The position numbers were made by a program, and so were the translations under genes. Shown here piece by piece: positions 53,398-62,941 of a stretch of 64,000 nt of DNA. Where the stretch lies: the NCBI GenBank assembly GCA_012862575.1, contig BLSF01000036.1, positions 310,001-374,000 of the forward strand. Direction: 5' to 3'. This stretch comes from Parietichytrium sp. I65-24A. Lineage: Eukaryota; Sar; Bigyra; Thraustochytrida; Thraustochytriidae. The notes under the pieces were generated by a model. The model ran no database searches. It was not told the origin of the DNA and saw only the letters and a list, made by a program, of their open reading frames with translations. The first letter of the stretch is position 1, and every line of letters begins with the position of its first letter.

Positions 53398-56300
53398 CTA
53401 AGGGTCCACCTCCATATCAGCAGAATCTGACTGGTGCGGAGGCGGAGGAGGGGTAGCTGGCTCCTGCGATCCCAGCGACGTTCGCCGCGGCTCTTGAAAC
53501 ATGGGGTCGTTGAGGTCCATGTACGAGCTACTCTTGCGCAGCAATCCGCCCTTCTGGTTGGCCGTGTCGGATATGTTCAGCCCCATGAAGAATTCGCGGT
53601 AATCGATTGTCCCGGATCCGTCGCGGTCAAGACCCTGACGCAGCTCATCAATCTGCTGAGGGGTCAACGGGGACTCGAGTAATTCGTTCACGGCATTGAA
53701 TCCATTCATAAACTCCTCGCTACTAATTACTCCGTCGCCATTTACGTCAAACATGCGGAACGCGGCCTTGAGGTGGATCCGGTTCTGATACAGAACGTTG
53801 GCGACTTGTTGCACAACTCCTTGCTTCCACGACTCTGATCGTGCGCTGCGATCATCCACCCAAAATGCGTCGATAAATTCCAAGTAATTCATCTTTCCGG
53901 AGTCGTTGGTGTCGATGACGCGGAACAGCCGCGTGGCATCCTGCTCCGAGAGGTCCAAGTCGCAATAGTTTTTGAGAGCATGTACCCAGTCAGCCATCTC
54001 TATGACGCCTTTGCCTGATCTATCAAACGCTTTGAACGCCTCCCGAAGAGTATCCGTCTTCTTGAAAATCGCTTTGCAGGTGGTCGTCAACGCGTTCACT
54101 GTCCATGGGTCCATGGCGTTCCAGTCCAGCTTCATTTTGTGCGCCTTGCGAGGAGAGATTGGTGCGTCCGGCATTTCGAGCATTGTCTTCTCCTCCAATG
54201 CGCGCATCGACTCGGTACGGACGGTCTTGTGAACCGGCCGCTCTGTCGGGCGATTTTGCTCCAACGAGGCAGATACCTTACCAAAGGAAACCCCAAATCT
54301 TTCTGCAAACTCCTTAAAGTCGATATGCGCATCGTCATCCACGTCAACAGACCGCATTAGTTCGAAGATCTGCTGCTCAGTCAAGCCTACCTTGAGATTG
54401 CGCAGGGTTTTGGTAAACTCTTCGTATTCAACCTTGCCGTCGTTGTTGGTGTCAAATTTCTTATACGCAGACTCTAAATCTGCACCCACCAAACTGTAGA
54501 GCTTTTCGCAGATGCGCCGAATGATGCCATCCTGCCAGGCAGAGTCCTCCTGACGCATCTGGATCTGGAATCGCGAGAGAAACTTGGAATAGTTGATGAG
54601 TCCGTTCGGCTCGGATTCAGCCAAACGATTCTGGTAATGAAGGAAAGGCAGGTCGAGTCCCAGCACATTGGCGAGGCCAGTGGCCCACTCGACACGAGTG
54701 ATCTTGCCGTCGTGGTCCTGGTCGTGCTGAGTGAAATATCTGAACAAATCCACGCGCTTGTCGCAAATGTTTTCGATGATCATGTTGATGGCGTCGCGTT
54801 CCAATATTGCTTCTCGCTCCTCGTCCGACAGGAACGTCCCCTTGTCTACCGCGTGCGCATAAAACTGCTGAATTTCTGGCTGCAGATCCGGTCCAAATGC
54901 GATGAATGCGCCCTTGTTGGTTTGAGTTCCGCAGTATCTCGAAGCGCTAAAGATGGTAATGAGGCGGCCATTGTGAAGCACTTCGAATCCTTCCGGCACA
55001 CATTCGTGGGACCGAACGACCAAGGCGATCTGATTCATTGCGCAGAATTTATTGGTTACCAAAGGCCCAAACTCGCACCCAGCGCCGCGCTCGGACGGGC
55101 GCTTGTACTTTAGAGGTCTGGTGTAAGTGGCAGTGGGGCGAGGATCGGACCAGAGCAAGTCTTCGTAAATGCGGTCCTCTGCTGAACGGCCTTCCAAAGG
55201 AGGCTCCCTTTTGCGGTTGATTGCGCGAATTTGCTCGATCTTGACGTGGTCGTTTCGAAACAGGCCCCCGTGGCAAACAAACACCCGAGACTGAATCAAG
55301 GCACACAGAGGCAAGGAGTCAAACATGGCCTGGCAGAGCATGTAGAGCTTGAGCGACGCAAGGCGATCGCCAGGCCCGAACTGGTTCATGCTTTGCCTCA
55401 TCGCGGTGGGGCGATCCATGGAGTTTTTCCTTGCCTTCTTTAAAGGTGAGGTCAACGGCTCTGGGCGATCGCGGGGTTTCATGGAAACGGCGACAGATTC
55501 GTGGCCATACTTGGTTAAAAGCTCTTCCTCGAAGCCCATCCAAGCGTTTTGCGCGCGGGCCTCGTGGTTACCGCGGTTTAGAAACACGCACTTTGGAAAC
55601 AGAATTTTGAAGGCCAACATGGACGCCACGATTTCGCAGCCTTTGGGGCCGCGGTCCACAAAGTCCCCATTGAACAGATACCAATTCTTCTCCGAAGGAA
55701 GCCCGTTGATGGTGAAGATCGTGTAAAGGTCTTGCAGCTGGCCGTGCGTGTCCCCCACCACAGTAAGTTTGACGCCTTCCGGGATAACAATATCTTGAAC
55801 AGTCTCCTCCGCATCAAACAACTTTTTGCCGTGCAATAAGATCAACATGAAGTACTTAAAATGGAGAACCTTATCCACCTTGAACGCATCGAGCATCTCC
55901 AAGACAGACTCCATTCGAAGTGGAAACTTCAAATGTACGCCCTCGTAGTCAGCACCAGGGTTGATTACTTGGAGCATGTCCGCCTCGAGCTCCTCCACCG
56001 CATCGGCTGCTGCCTGCTGCAGCTCCTCCACAGTGGCTCCCATGAACAGGTCGTCTTCTTCCGAGCTCTCGGCAGAGTTGACACTTTGCTCGTCCGTGGC
56101 AGCGGCAGGGGCTTTGACTGCTGAAATGTCCGTGTCCTCTTCCATCGGCGTGACTTCTTCGTCTCTAGAATCGTACATGGACTCATTCACAATCGTCTTG
56201 GCTTTCAGCTGTTTCGTGGCTTTCTCTACCGCCTTGCCCTTTCGAAGGCCCACCTCTTCAAAGTGGTTATCAAGAACGTTCCACGTGCGAGCAGCTTGCC

Positions 56301-56634
56301 TTGCCTTGACTTTCTTCTTGGCGAGATGCGTTCTGAAAATATTCTGCAGCTTTGTGGCCGCTGCAAACTGGTCCGACCAGCGCTCCACGAATCTCCTGGA
56401 TAGCAGCAGCCCGTGTTTGTCTGGGCACTTGAAGTAAGACTTGCCTTTCACCGTACCATCGTGCTTGCCGTCCGGAGTCTCCAGCTCCACCCCGATGTAC
56501 ACACCCGTGTCAAACTCCACCGGGCCCACGAACTTGACTTCCCCGGAGAATTTCGCCATCACAATCACCTTGTCCCCCACGTTCAGCGCATGGCGGTCAT
56601 CCGCCGCCGCGCCGTCGTCTGCTGAAACCTCCAT
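53398..56634 (-). CDS. CAP-Gly / IQ / PPEF-type Ser/Thr phosphatase with eight EF-hand loops
   Basis: A 1078-residue protein from the ATG at 56634; the frame continues upstream to a GTG, without an obvious Met. Residues 18-86 form a CAP-Gly domain (GVYIGVELETPDGKHDGTVKGKSYF), a fold that binds the C-terminal EEY/F of tubulin and EB1. Residues 91-111 are an IQ motif (ATKLQNIFRTHLAKKKV). The phosphatase core has GDTHGQ (294-299), GDFVDRG (323-329), GNHE (355-358), HGG (455-457) and RSHE (541-544), so all PPP metal-binding motifs are intact. The C-terminal 450 residues contain EF-hand loops starting near 638, 673 (degenerate), 728, 764, 871, 908, 963 and 1003. PPEF phosphatases usually have two or three. 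It is inferred to be a Ca2+/calmodulin-regulated phosphatase anchored to microtubule ends. Confidence 0.9.
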   Translation of the reverse strand: MEVSADDGAAADDRHALNVGDKVIVMAKFSGEVKFVGPVEFDTGVYIGVELETPDGKHDGTVKGKSYFKCPDKHGLLLSRRFVERWSDQFAAATKLQNIFRTHLAKKKVKARQAARTWNVLDNHFEEVGLRKGKAVEKATKQLKAKTIVNESMYDSRDEEVTPMEEDTDISAVKAPAAATDEQSVNSAESSEEDDLFMGATVEELQQAAADAVEELEADMLQVINPGADYEGVHLKFPLRMESVLEMLDAFKVDKVLHFKYFMLILLHGKKLFDAEETVQDIVIPEGVKLTVVGDTHGQLQDLYTIFTINGLPSEKNWYLFNGDFVDRGPKGCEIVASMLAFKILFPKCVFLNRGNHEARAQNAWMGFEEELLTKYGHESVAVSMKPRDRPEPLTSPLKKARKNSMDRPTAMRQSMNQFGPGDRLASLKLYMLCQAMFDSLPLCALIQSRVFVCHGGLFRNDHVKIEQIRAINRKREPPLEGRSAEDRIYEDLLWSDPRPTATYTRPLKYKRPSERGAGCEFGPLVTNKFCAMNQIALVVRSHECVPEGFEVLHNGRLITIFSASRYCGTQTNKGAFIAFGPDLQPEIQQFYAHAVDKGTFLSDEEREAILERDAINMIIENICDKRVDLFRYFTQHDQDHDGKITRVEWATGLANVLGLDLPFLHYQNRLAESEPNGLINYSKFLSRFQIQMRQEDSAWQDGIIRRICEKLYSLVGADLESAYKKFDTNNDGKVEYEEFTKTLRNLKVGLTEQQIFELMRSVDVDDDAHIDFKEFAERFGVSFGKVSASLEQNRPTERPVHKTVRTESMRALEEKTMLEMPDAPISPRKAHKMKLDWNAMDPWTVNALTTTCKAIFKKTDTLREAFKAFDRSGKGVIEMADWVHALKNYCDLDLSEQDATRLFRVIDTNDSGKMNYLEFIDAFWVDDRSARSESWKQGVVQQVANVLYQNRIHLKAAFRMFDVNGDGVISSEEFMNGFNAVNELLESPLTPQQIDELRQGLDRDGSGTIDYREFFMGLNISDTANQKGGLLRKSSSYMDLNDPMFQEPRRTSLGSQEPATPPPPPHQSDSADMEVDP

Positions 56635-57211
56635 GCCCTCTCTGCGACTCTGATCCGCGCTCTTTTCCTCGCCACCAGATACCGTGCACACCCCGAGCGG
56701 ACTTGGCGCCTGCGGAGCTTGCGGAGGATGTCGGGCCTGTTGATTCTGCCTTCCCAGGTCTTCTCTAAAGCGTTCCGGCCTCCTTCCCGCCTTGAGGAGG
56801 CTGGACAACGCCTGCTGAGCCTTGGAAAACACCTTGAAGAAGCGCCGCTCTTCCCGCCCAGCTCACCTATTCAACTGCTTCTTTCCCACGATTTCCACAC
56901 TTATTTTGCTCTGCTCCTGTGTTCCGGGGCCCGTCGTCGCCTTCTGCTGCTCTCTATTTCTCTGTTTCTCTATTTCTCTATCTCTCTGTTTCTCTGTTTC
57001 TCTATTGCTCCAGCCTGATCTGATCTGCCCAGTCGAGCTAGTTTCTTTCCTTCTCTCAACACCTAAAACAAAAGAGGCTGGCTCTCTAGCCGGCGGTTTC
57101 TCCGCGCGGACACCTGCTGTGCGTGTCAGTCCGCCTTTCGCGCGTGTCCTCGCTCGCGTTAGCGGCCAGTAGGGCTTTGTATTGGAGGGAAGGAGGGAGG
57201 GAGTGAGAGGC

Positions 57212-57236
57212 GGATAGATAGATAGATAGATAGAGA
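57212..57236. repeat. (GATA)n microsatellite
   Basis: Five GATA units in a row followed by GAGATA, in the divergent promoter area upstream of the phosphatase gene. Confidence 0.9.
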
Positions 57237-57320
57237 TACAAAGAAGCAAAGAAGGGAAAAGATCGGGTTCTAGAGGTGGGTTCTTCTATGGAGAACCGGA
57301 AGTGGGACGCGCGTCCCGTG

Positions 57321-57360
57321 GGATCACGTGGCATCACGTGGCATCACGTGGCATCACGTG
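57321..57360. promoter_or_regulatory. Four tandem CACGTG boxes with exact 10-bp period
   Basis: Units GGATCACGTG, GCATCACGTG, GCATCACGTG, GCATCACGTG lie head to tail. Each contains the palindrome CACGTG, recognised in most eukaryotes by bHLH (E-box) or bZIP (G-box) factors. The period of 10 bp, close to one helical turn, would put all sites on the same face of the DNA. The array is about 690-725 bases upstream of the phosphatase start codon (minus strand) and about 2.15 kb before the next plus-strand gene. The binding role is an inference. Confidence 0.55.
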
Positions 57361-59510
57361 GCTGTCGGAGTTCTTTGGCAGGAAGAGAACTGAGCGTTGG
57401 AAGTTGTTCATATTTAAATGGCACGAAAGCCAGCGAGCTCTGTGTGGCGGCGATTTTGGAAGGCACAGTTCGGAAAATGCAAAATTCAACAGCTTTGGTA
57501 CTCAGTACTCACAGTCAGTAGAGTACACGCCCATTCACCAATCTGAAGAGTCTTGACCTTGACATCTATCCGCATCTACGCGGCCACTGTAATGTGAAGC
57601 TGTTGAAGCTGCTATCTATTCAGCTAACTCTCAATCTAACAGCCCAGGTAATCGATCTTATATCCTGAGTACCGGTAACTCGTAGCTGGTATGGATTCGA
57701 CTCTACTCGCGTTCATGAATGTTCGCAAAGATGGGTTCGTTGTTCGTCTTAGCAAGCTTCCAGAGGAAATTTCTATCCCTCATTCTAAACTAATTGTTAA
57801 AGAGGCCGGTATGTGCGCCTTGAAAGTGTTTGTTTTCGAAGTTTTCCATTGCATTCCAGCGATTGATTGGGCACTGCAAACCTGGCATGCGCCGGACATG
57901 TGGGTGGGTGTCTCTGCGCGTTTCTCAAATGCAATTTAAAAAAAAGTTGCACATGCCCAGTCAGGCTTTGCACTTGCCACTCTTGCCACGGTCGTCCAGC
58001 ATTGGTCTCAAGGCGGCCTTGGCGCATCCATTCCTCTCTCGCGAACGCTCAAACCTTGTCTCGAGCCCACAATCGTTGAGTCTCGAGGCGAGCGAGGCAT
58101 GAAAAGAGCGGCAAGATTTCGACCAAAGCTCACCCTCTTTACGCCTCTGCATTTAGGTTGACCGTGAGTCCGTTCACACGTTGCACTGCGTAGGCAGTTC
58201 CCGTTCACTCTTCCAATTCGAACAATTCATCCAAAACAATGCGCGAGCCCTTGTTTACTCTGTTTACTCGCGCTTTCTCATCTTTCTCAGTTCCCACCCA
58301 CCCACACCACCCACTCCACCCACTCTCATCGACGATGGGCTCGCGCTTTTCACTATCTGCTATTGTTTCCTCTGTTCATTATCTCTCTCTACGCCCTATT
58401 AGCGTAGCTCTCTTTACACATATGGTATATACAGTGAAGCGTGGACTGGCACAGGCTAAAAAGCTGTCGTACCTGTGTACCTGTTTGTTGATTAGTATTG
58501 TAGCACTGTTAGGTCTTTTTCGGGGGTGGGTGCTATCAGTGCTATCCACATTTGCAAAGAAGCAACTATTGATAAGAATAGCTATTCGTAGCGCGTATTC
58601 CTTTCTTTTTGGCATGGCATGTGTCGAGCCTAGCGCTTGCTCATTCAATAAGTTAGCAACATTAGCAACGGTCTTAACTTCCGCGTAGGACTCTCCACTC
58701 TCACTCTCATAAAACTTCGCACAAGCTTGCCGAGACCAAGCATGAATTGTAGGCAACGTAGGCATGGAATACTGTTCTCGTCTTGCGCTCCAAAACTCCA
58801 GTAGCTCCTGTCGTCGTAAGGCTGGTCAAGATACAGCTTGAGCAGACCTCACGCTTCTCAACGCTCACGCTCCCGCTCTCCCTCGAGTCCCTCGAGTCTC
58901 GAGACCTCATCGATACATAGATAGCTCCACCTTGTTTATCAAAATCACAGGTGGTCTTGTTTTGCTCCCAGCTGGGCGGCCTACGTGCATGCGTAGCTGT
59001 TTCTAGTACAGCACGTTCACGAAAGACAGCGCAGACGGAAATTGCCACAGGTTCAAAAAGCGACTTCTACACGCGCCGTGGCAAGCACTAGGCGTGTGTG
59101 GCGACGGGAGCGAGAGATGGCGGTGGCCTCAAAGAGAAGAGAAGCACTCACTCTAGAGATGGAAGGAGGGCGCCTCGGAAGGCTCGGGAGGAAGGGCGCT
59201 ACTGTGTGCCCAAGAGGGTTGTAGTGCTGGAAGATTGTGCATCGTCAATGATTCGTCATGCCATTTTGTGGCTCATGGCAACTTCTCAATCGCATACAAC
59301 TCGTCAGTCAGTCACACGGTTCAGGCAAAGGATTAAGGGGATCATCTATCTAGCAGCGTAGCGCCAAGGTTTGCCGTCGCTTGCTTCGCAGTAAACAAAA
59401 GTGGGGAGCGATCTTGGCGACAAATCCCAAATTCACCACTTGCGCTGACAAAGCTCAAGAGCAACCCTTGGATTGCGAGAAGCCATCTCATTGTCTGCGT
59501 CAAGATCAAG

Positions 59511-60872
59511 ATGGGCAGCTCGAGCAGCTCTGCCAGTCAGCAGCACAAGCAAAGGCTGCAGAAGCATGAGCAGCAGCAAGCAGAAAAGAGAAAGCAGGCC
59601 ACCAAGCGTCGAGTGTCGTGGAAGAGACTCAGCGGATCGTCTGTTGGGAAGACTCTGACCAGAAGCTTCGGCAAGAATGAGAAAGCCCAAAAGTCTGAAT
59701 CTGCAAAGCCGATGCCGCAGGAATCGACCCTGAGGAGAGTCCAGGCAGCAGACCAACCACAGCGCAAGAGCAAGAAGATGGCTCCTTCCCGGCAGGTTGA
59801 ATATCAAACTTTGGTTGAGAAGTTGCACAGATTTTACTCTCTCTATGAACCAGACAGTCTGCGTAACGGGACCGTCAACGTCGAGGAGATTGCGGAGTGG
59901 ACACTCTCACAACCAAACGGAGCAAAGGAGCTTCACGATGAGCTGTTTCAGCGCTTTGGCGTTGGACTTGACGATCCTCTCGAGGACGAATTCGAGTCAC
60001 CGGCAACTTCTGGTTTCTCTGAAGTTTTAGACACACCTCCACCACCTCCTCCGCCATTTGATGAAGAAGAGGAGTACGGTGACATTCAGTACAGGGCGGC
60101 TCCTGAGAAGCCAAAAAGGCGGTCATTCTTTCTCGACCGAGTAACATACAGTGACTTGGCCCCTTACAAGGCGAACGAGTTTGGGGATGACGCGTTCGAT
60201 GACGATGACTTGAGCGACGAAGAGGAAGGCGACGACGAAGAGGACGACGAAGACTACAGCAGCGTGCCGAGCGAGGAGCAAGTAGAGGAGATGAGAGATC
60301 ACCTCGAGCGATTCTTCTTGCAGCATGATCCAACCATTTTGATGACGGAGCTCGAGTCGATGTTGGCCCGATTTAAGCGCTCAGGCTTGATTCCTCTCGA
60401 TGCAGAACTGCTCGAAAGGTACGGCCAAAATGTGACAACCATGCTGACAGAAGAGCGTCGTTCCACTCGTACCGCAGAAAACTCCAGGAAGGCTTCCTTC
60501 CAAGAGAAGTTTGGTGTCAAGTTGCACAGCGATGCCATCCAGCACGACGTTCTACGACCAAAGCACCTTCAGGCAACCAAAGTCCGCACTGCCTACAGGA
60601 AGGTTTCCAATGTTTCAAGCTCGCTTGAGCGTAAGTGGCAGAACCGTAAGGAGTCCACCACATCCGTGACCTCCAACAACCCGATGCACCTTTACTCCCT
60701 CAAGCGCAACAGCAAAACGCAGCCGCCTTGCTCCGGATTCGTGTTGGACATGTCCGCGAGTGAGTTTGGCGCGTGCGGCAACTGCGGCAAGAAAAAGCTC
60801 GAGCACGAGACCAGCACCGGCCCAACCCTTTCGCGCTCCCTTCAACGAAAGTGGAAGAACCGTGTATACTAG
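59511..60872 (+). CDS. Probably N-myristoylated acidic protein with C-terminal FGxCxxCG motif
   Basis: A 453-residue protein from an ATG at 59511 beginning MGSSSSSAS. Gly2 plus Ser6 fits the N-myristoylation rule, and the following basic region (KRRVSWKRLS) could add membrane binding or be a phosphorylation site. The middle holds a Pro run before FDEEEEYGD and a long acidic stretch (DEEEGDDEEDDED, near residues 235-250), with helices between (VEEMRDHLERFFLQHDPTILM). The C-terminus has PCSGFVLDM then FGACGNCGKKKLEHE, a Cys-x-x-Cys pair followed by His that could bind zinc. Tandem KWQNR/KWKNR segments flank this end. I know no named family. It looks like a signalling or cytoskeletal adaptor. 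Confidence 0.65.
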   Translation: MGSSSSSASQQHKQRLQKHEQQQAEKRKQATKRRVSWKRLSGSSVGKTLTRSFGKNEKAQKSESAKPMPQESTLRRVQAADQPQRKSKKMAPSRQVEYQTLVEKLHRFYSLYEPDSLRNGTVNVEEIAEWTLSQPNGAKELHDELFQRFGVGLDDPLEDEFESPATSGFSEVLDTPPPPPPPFDEEEEYGDIQYRAAPEKPKRRSFFLDRVTYSDLAPYKANEFGDDAFDDDDLSDEEEGDDEEDDEDYSSVPSEEQVEEMRDHLERFFLQHDPTILMTELESMLARFKRSGLIPLDAELLERYGQNVTTMLTEERRSTRTAENSRKASFQEKFGVKLHSDAIQHDVLRPKHLQATKVRTAYRKVSNVSSSLERKWQNRKESTTSVTSNNPMHLYSLKRNSKTQPPCSGFVLDMSASEFGACGNCGKKKLEHETSTGPTLSRSLQRKWKNRVY

Positions 60873-61511
60873 ACGTCCTGTCGTTCCAGTTCCAAAAGTA
60901 GTTGATGTACTGTACTATATACACTATTTGTTAGATTTTCGACTTTTCCAACTCTCCGTGCTTCTCCTAAATCTCGTATTGCACTCTCTTTTCGAGCCTT
61001 TCGCATTATCCCCCCCCCCTCATCACCGTTCTTCCGCAGTAATCGAGTACCCCGTGCGTGTATGCTTGCACACTCCTTTCCAAGCTATCTTCTTTATTTT
61101 TCATGAACATCTTCTCTTATGTTTCAAAGTCGCCATGGCATGGAAAAACGCATAAGCTTAGCTCACACGTAGAGAGCATAGGTGCCCATAGGTGACCTGT
61201 GCTACGAAATCATGCATCGCAGATCAAGACCATCGCAAAGCAACCAACAAATCCGTTTACGATGATCACCCCGGTCACACTGGCGCAGTGTCCATGCTAG
61301 TTAGTGCGAGTGCGAGTGCGTGAACGAGCAACTTGTGCAAGTCAAGCGTGGCCAAGGCAAGGTTTGTGACGCGAGGAAAGCTCTGAAGCTCCAAGCCGAA
61401 AGGAGCGCGGACAGAGAGCGTTTGGCGGGACTCTGAGTGGACTGGACTGGACTTGTTGTTGTGGACTGGGAAATAGAGCGATCTGGGACGCTCAGGGCAA
61501 GGGAAAGGAAG
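60873..61511. other. Intergenic region between two plus-strand genes
   Basis: 3' flank of the acidic protein gene and promoter of the RIIa-like gene. It includes a CCCCCCCC run at 61010 and short GTGCGAGTGC repeats at 61304-61320. No gene was recognised. Confidence 0.5.
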
Positions 61512-62510
61512 ATGAGTGTCACGGTCAACTCATTCGAGACGAAGAAGATGTTGAGGGAGCTCGTGGCCAGCATACTTCAAGACTTCAGGCGAGCAGAGTC
61601 CGAGTACATAATGGAGAGTATCCTTCCAACTCTCCTGCCATCCATTATCACATTGTTGGAGACATATGAAAAGCGGCAGTCGAAGCGGGACGGCAAGACG
61701 GAATCGAAGTGCGCGAGCACGGAGCTACAGTTTAAACCCGTGAATGCACTGGCTTCAATACTTTTTCGCAACAATCCGCGCGCGTCACAGAATCAGACTA
61801 AACTTTCTCGACATCGCGAATTAATCCAAGAAACTATTGCAGAGGAGAGGAAGTTTACAGAACAGATGCGGATTCAAAAAAGAATGCGCAGCTCAACCGA
61901 AGAAGAATTGTTACGGCTTGAGATTTGGCCCGGCACGCAAAGCTACGGACAGCCAGAACCGTTCATCAGCCTTCGGTCAGCTGCATTGCGAGACTTGCTC
62001 GACCAAGTAGAGTGGTCCACAGGATTGGTTGGTCTCAGATCGGAATTTCTAGCAGTTTTGGAGATGCTAGATGTTTCCAAGGGGCATCAAGTGCCCTGGG
62101 CAGACCTCGTCATGGTGTTGCAGCGGTGGTTGCAGATGAATGGCGAGACTCGGAGGGCGAAAATGGGCAAGGATTTCAAGCAGTGGCTGCGCACGCAAGT
62201 ACAAGAAAATATCACAAAGGCCCTCAATGCGTACTATGGCGCCAGTTTCCCTTCAAGTGCGTTTATCGGGTTGCAAACGAACGATGGGTACATTACCTAC
62301 GAACAATGCACAGATACGATGAACGAGATCAAAGACTCAGTCCTTGCTTGGACCAAAGAAGATTACTATTTCTTTGAGGCTGAAGACATATTAGATTCGC
62401 GAGAAATGAAGTTTAGTGACGAAGCGTCTATCGGAGCACAGGAATTTGACGAGATCATTCGCACATATACTTGGAAGCTGTCCAATTCTCGAGTCGATTT
62501 CTTCTTGTAA
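61512..62510 (+). CDS. RIIa/DPY30-like protein, possibly ciliary
   Basis: A 332-residue protein from the ATG at 61512; a GTG upstream extends the frame without adding a domain. Residues 29-45 (SILPTLLPSIITLLETYEKR) followed by FKPVNALASILFRNNP resemble the short helical dimerisation motif of RIIa/DPY30-type domains, which ends in the pattern NP-x-x-x-LA-x-x-L-x-x-NNP. Here the pattern is KPVNALASILFRNNP. Such motifs dock A-kinase anchors and are frequent in radial-spoke and other axonemal proteins. The rest is helical and acidic, with WPGTQSYGQPEPFISL in the middle, a possible degenerate EF-hand-like region (QTNDGYITYEQCTDTM, near 252-267), and no catalytic residues. Its association with cilia is inference only. 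Confidence 0.6.
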   Translation: MSVTVNSFETKKMLRELVASILQDFRRAESEYIMESILPTLLPSIITLLETYEKRQSKRDGKTESKCASTELQFKPVNALASILFRNNPRASQNQTKLSRHRELIQETIAEERKFTEQMRIQKRMRSSTEEELLRLEIWPGTQSYGQPEPFISLRSAALRDLLDQVEWSTGLVGLRSEFLAVLEMLDVSKGHQVPWADLVMVLQRWLQMNGETRRAKMGKDFKQWLRTQVQENITKALNAYYGASFPSSAFIGLQTNDGYITYEQCTDTMNEIKDSVLAWTKEDYYFFEAEDILDSREMKFSDEASIGAQEFDEIIRTYTWKLSNSRVDFFL

Positions 62511-62941
62511 CCAGTGATTGCTTGACCTTTAATTCGCACATCGAAATCATTTTCCATTTCGTAATCATCCTCTCACGGCATATATAGTTTATTCCTAAAT
62601 TCAGAACAGAAAGAGCTCCTGTGATGGCGACGTTGGAGACATACAGCGCCAAAACCAATCTCGAACGCGGGTCACCTTCAAACGAAGAAGCGAGCTCGGA
62701 TGAAATTGTCGTCTCACTTCACTTTACCGCTCAACGGATGCACAGTGGAGCTGTTGAGAGTTAGAGTCAGATCAGAACTTGGTTTATCAGGAGAAACAAA
62801 AGCGCAGGCATTGGAAAGCGACGCTGATGAAACGTAAAGAGAACGAAAAACTAGAAAAATTATCCAAAAAGTGATCAACAAGGGCCGCAACTCTATCGGT
62901 ATTTTTTGGGGGGCCATGGCAGCTTTGTTGTGCGCGAGAGT
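62511..62941. other. Convergent 3' region
   Basis: 3' flanks of two convergent genes; no repeat or other gene was recognised. Confidence 0.45.

Larger units (their letters stand above)
56635..59510. other. Large divergent intergenic region with phased CACGTG boxes
   Basis: About 2.9 kb. Notable items are a CT/TTTCTC tract at 56955-57005, (GATA)n at 57212-57236, four tandem CACGTG boxes at 57321-57360, and a GTACTCAGTACTCACAGTCAGT motif at 57498-57520. No coding sequence is convincing. It is probably the regulatory region of the phosphatase (minus strand) and of the next gene (plus strand). Confidence 0.55.
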
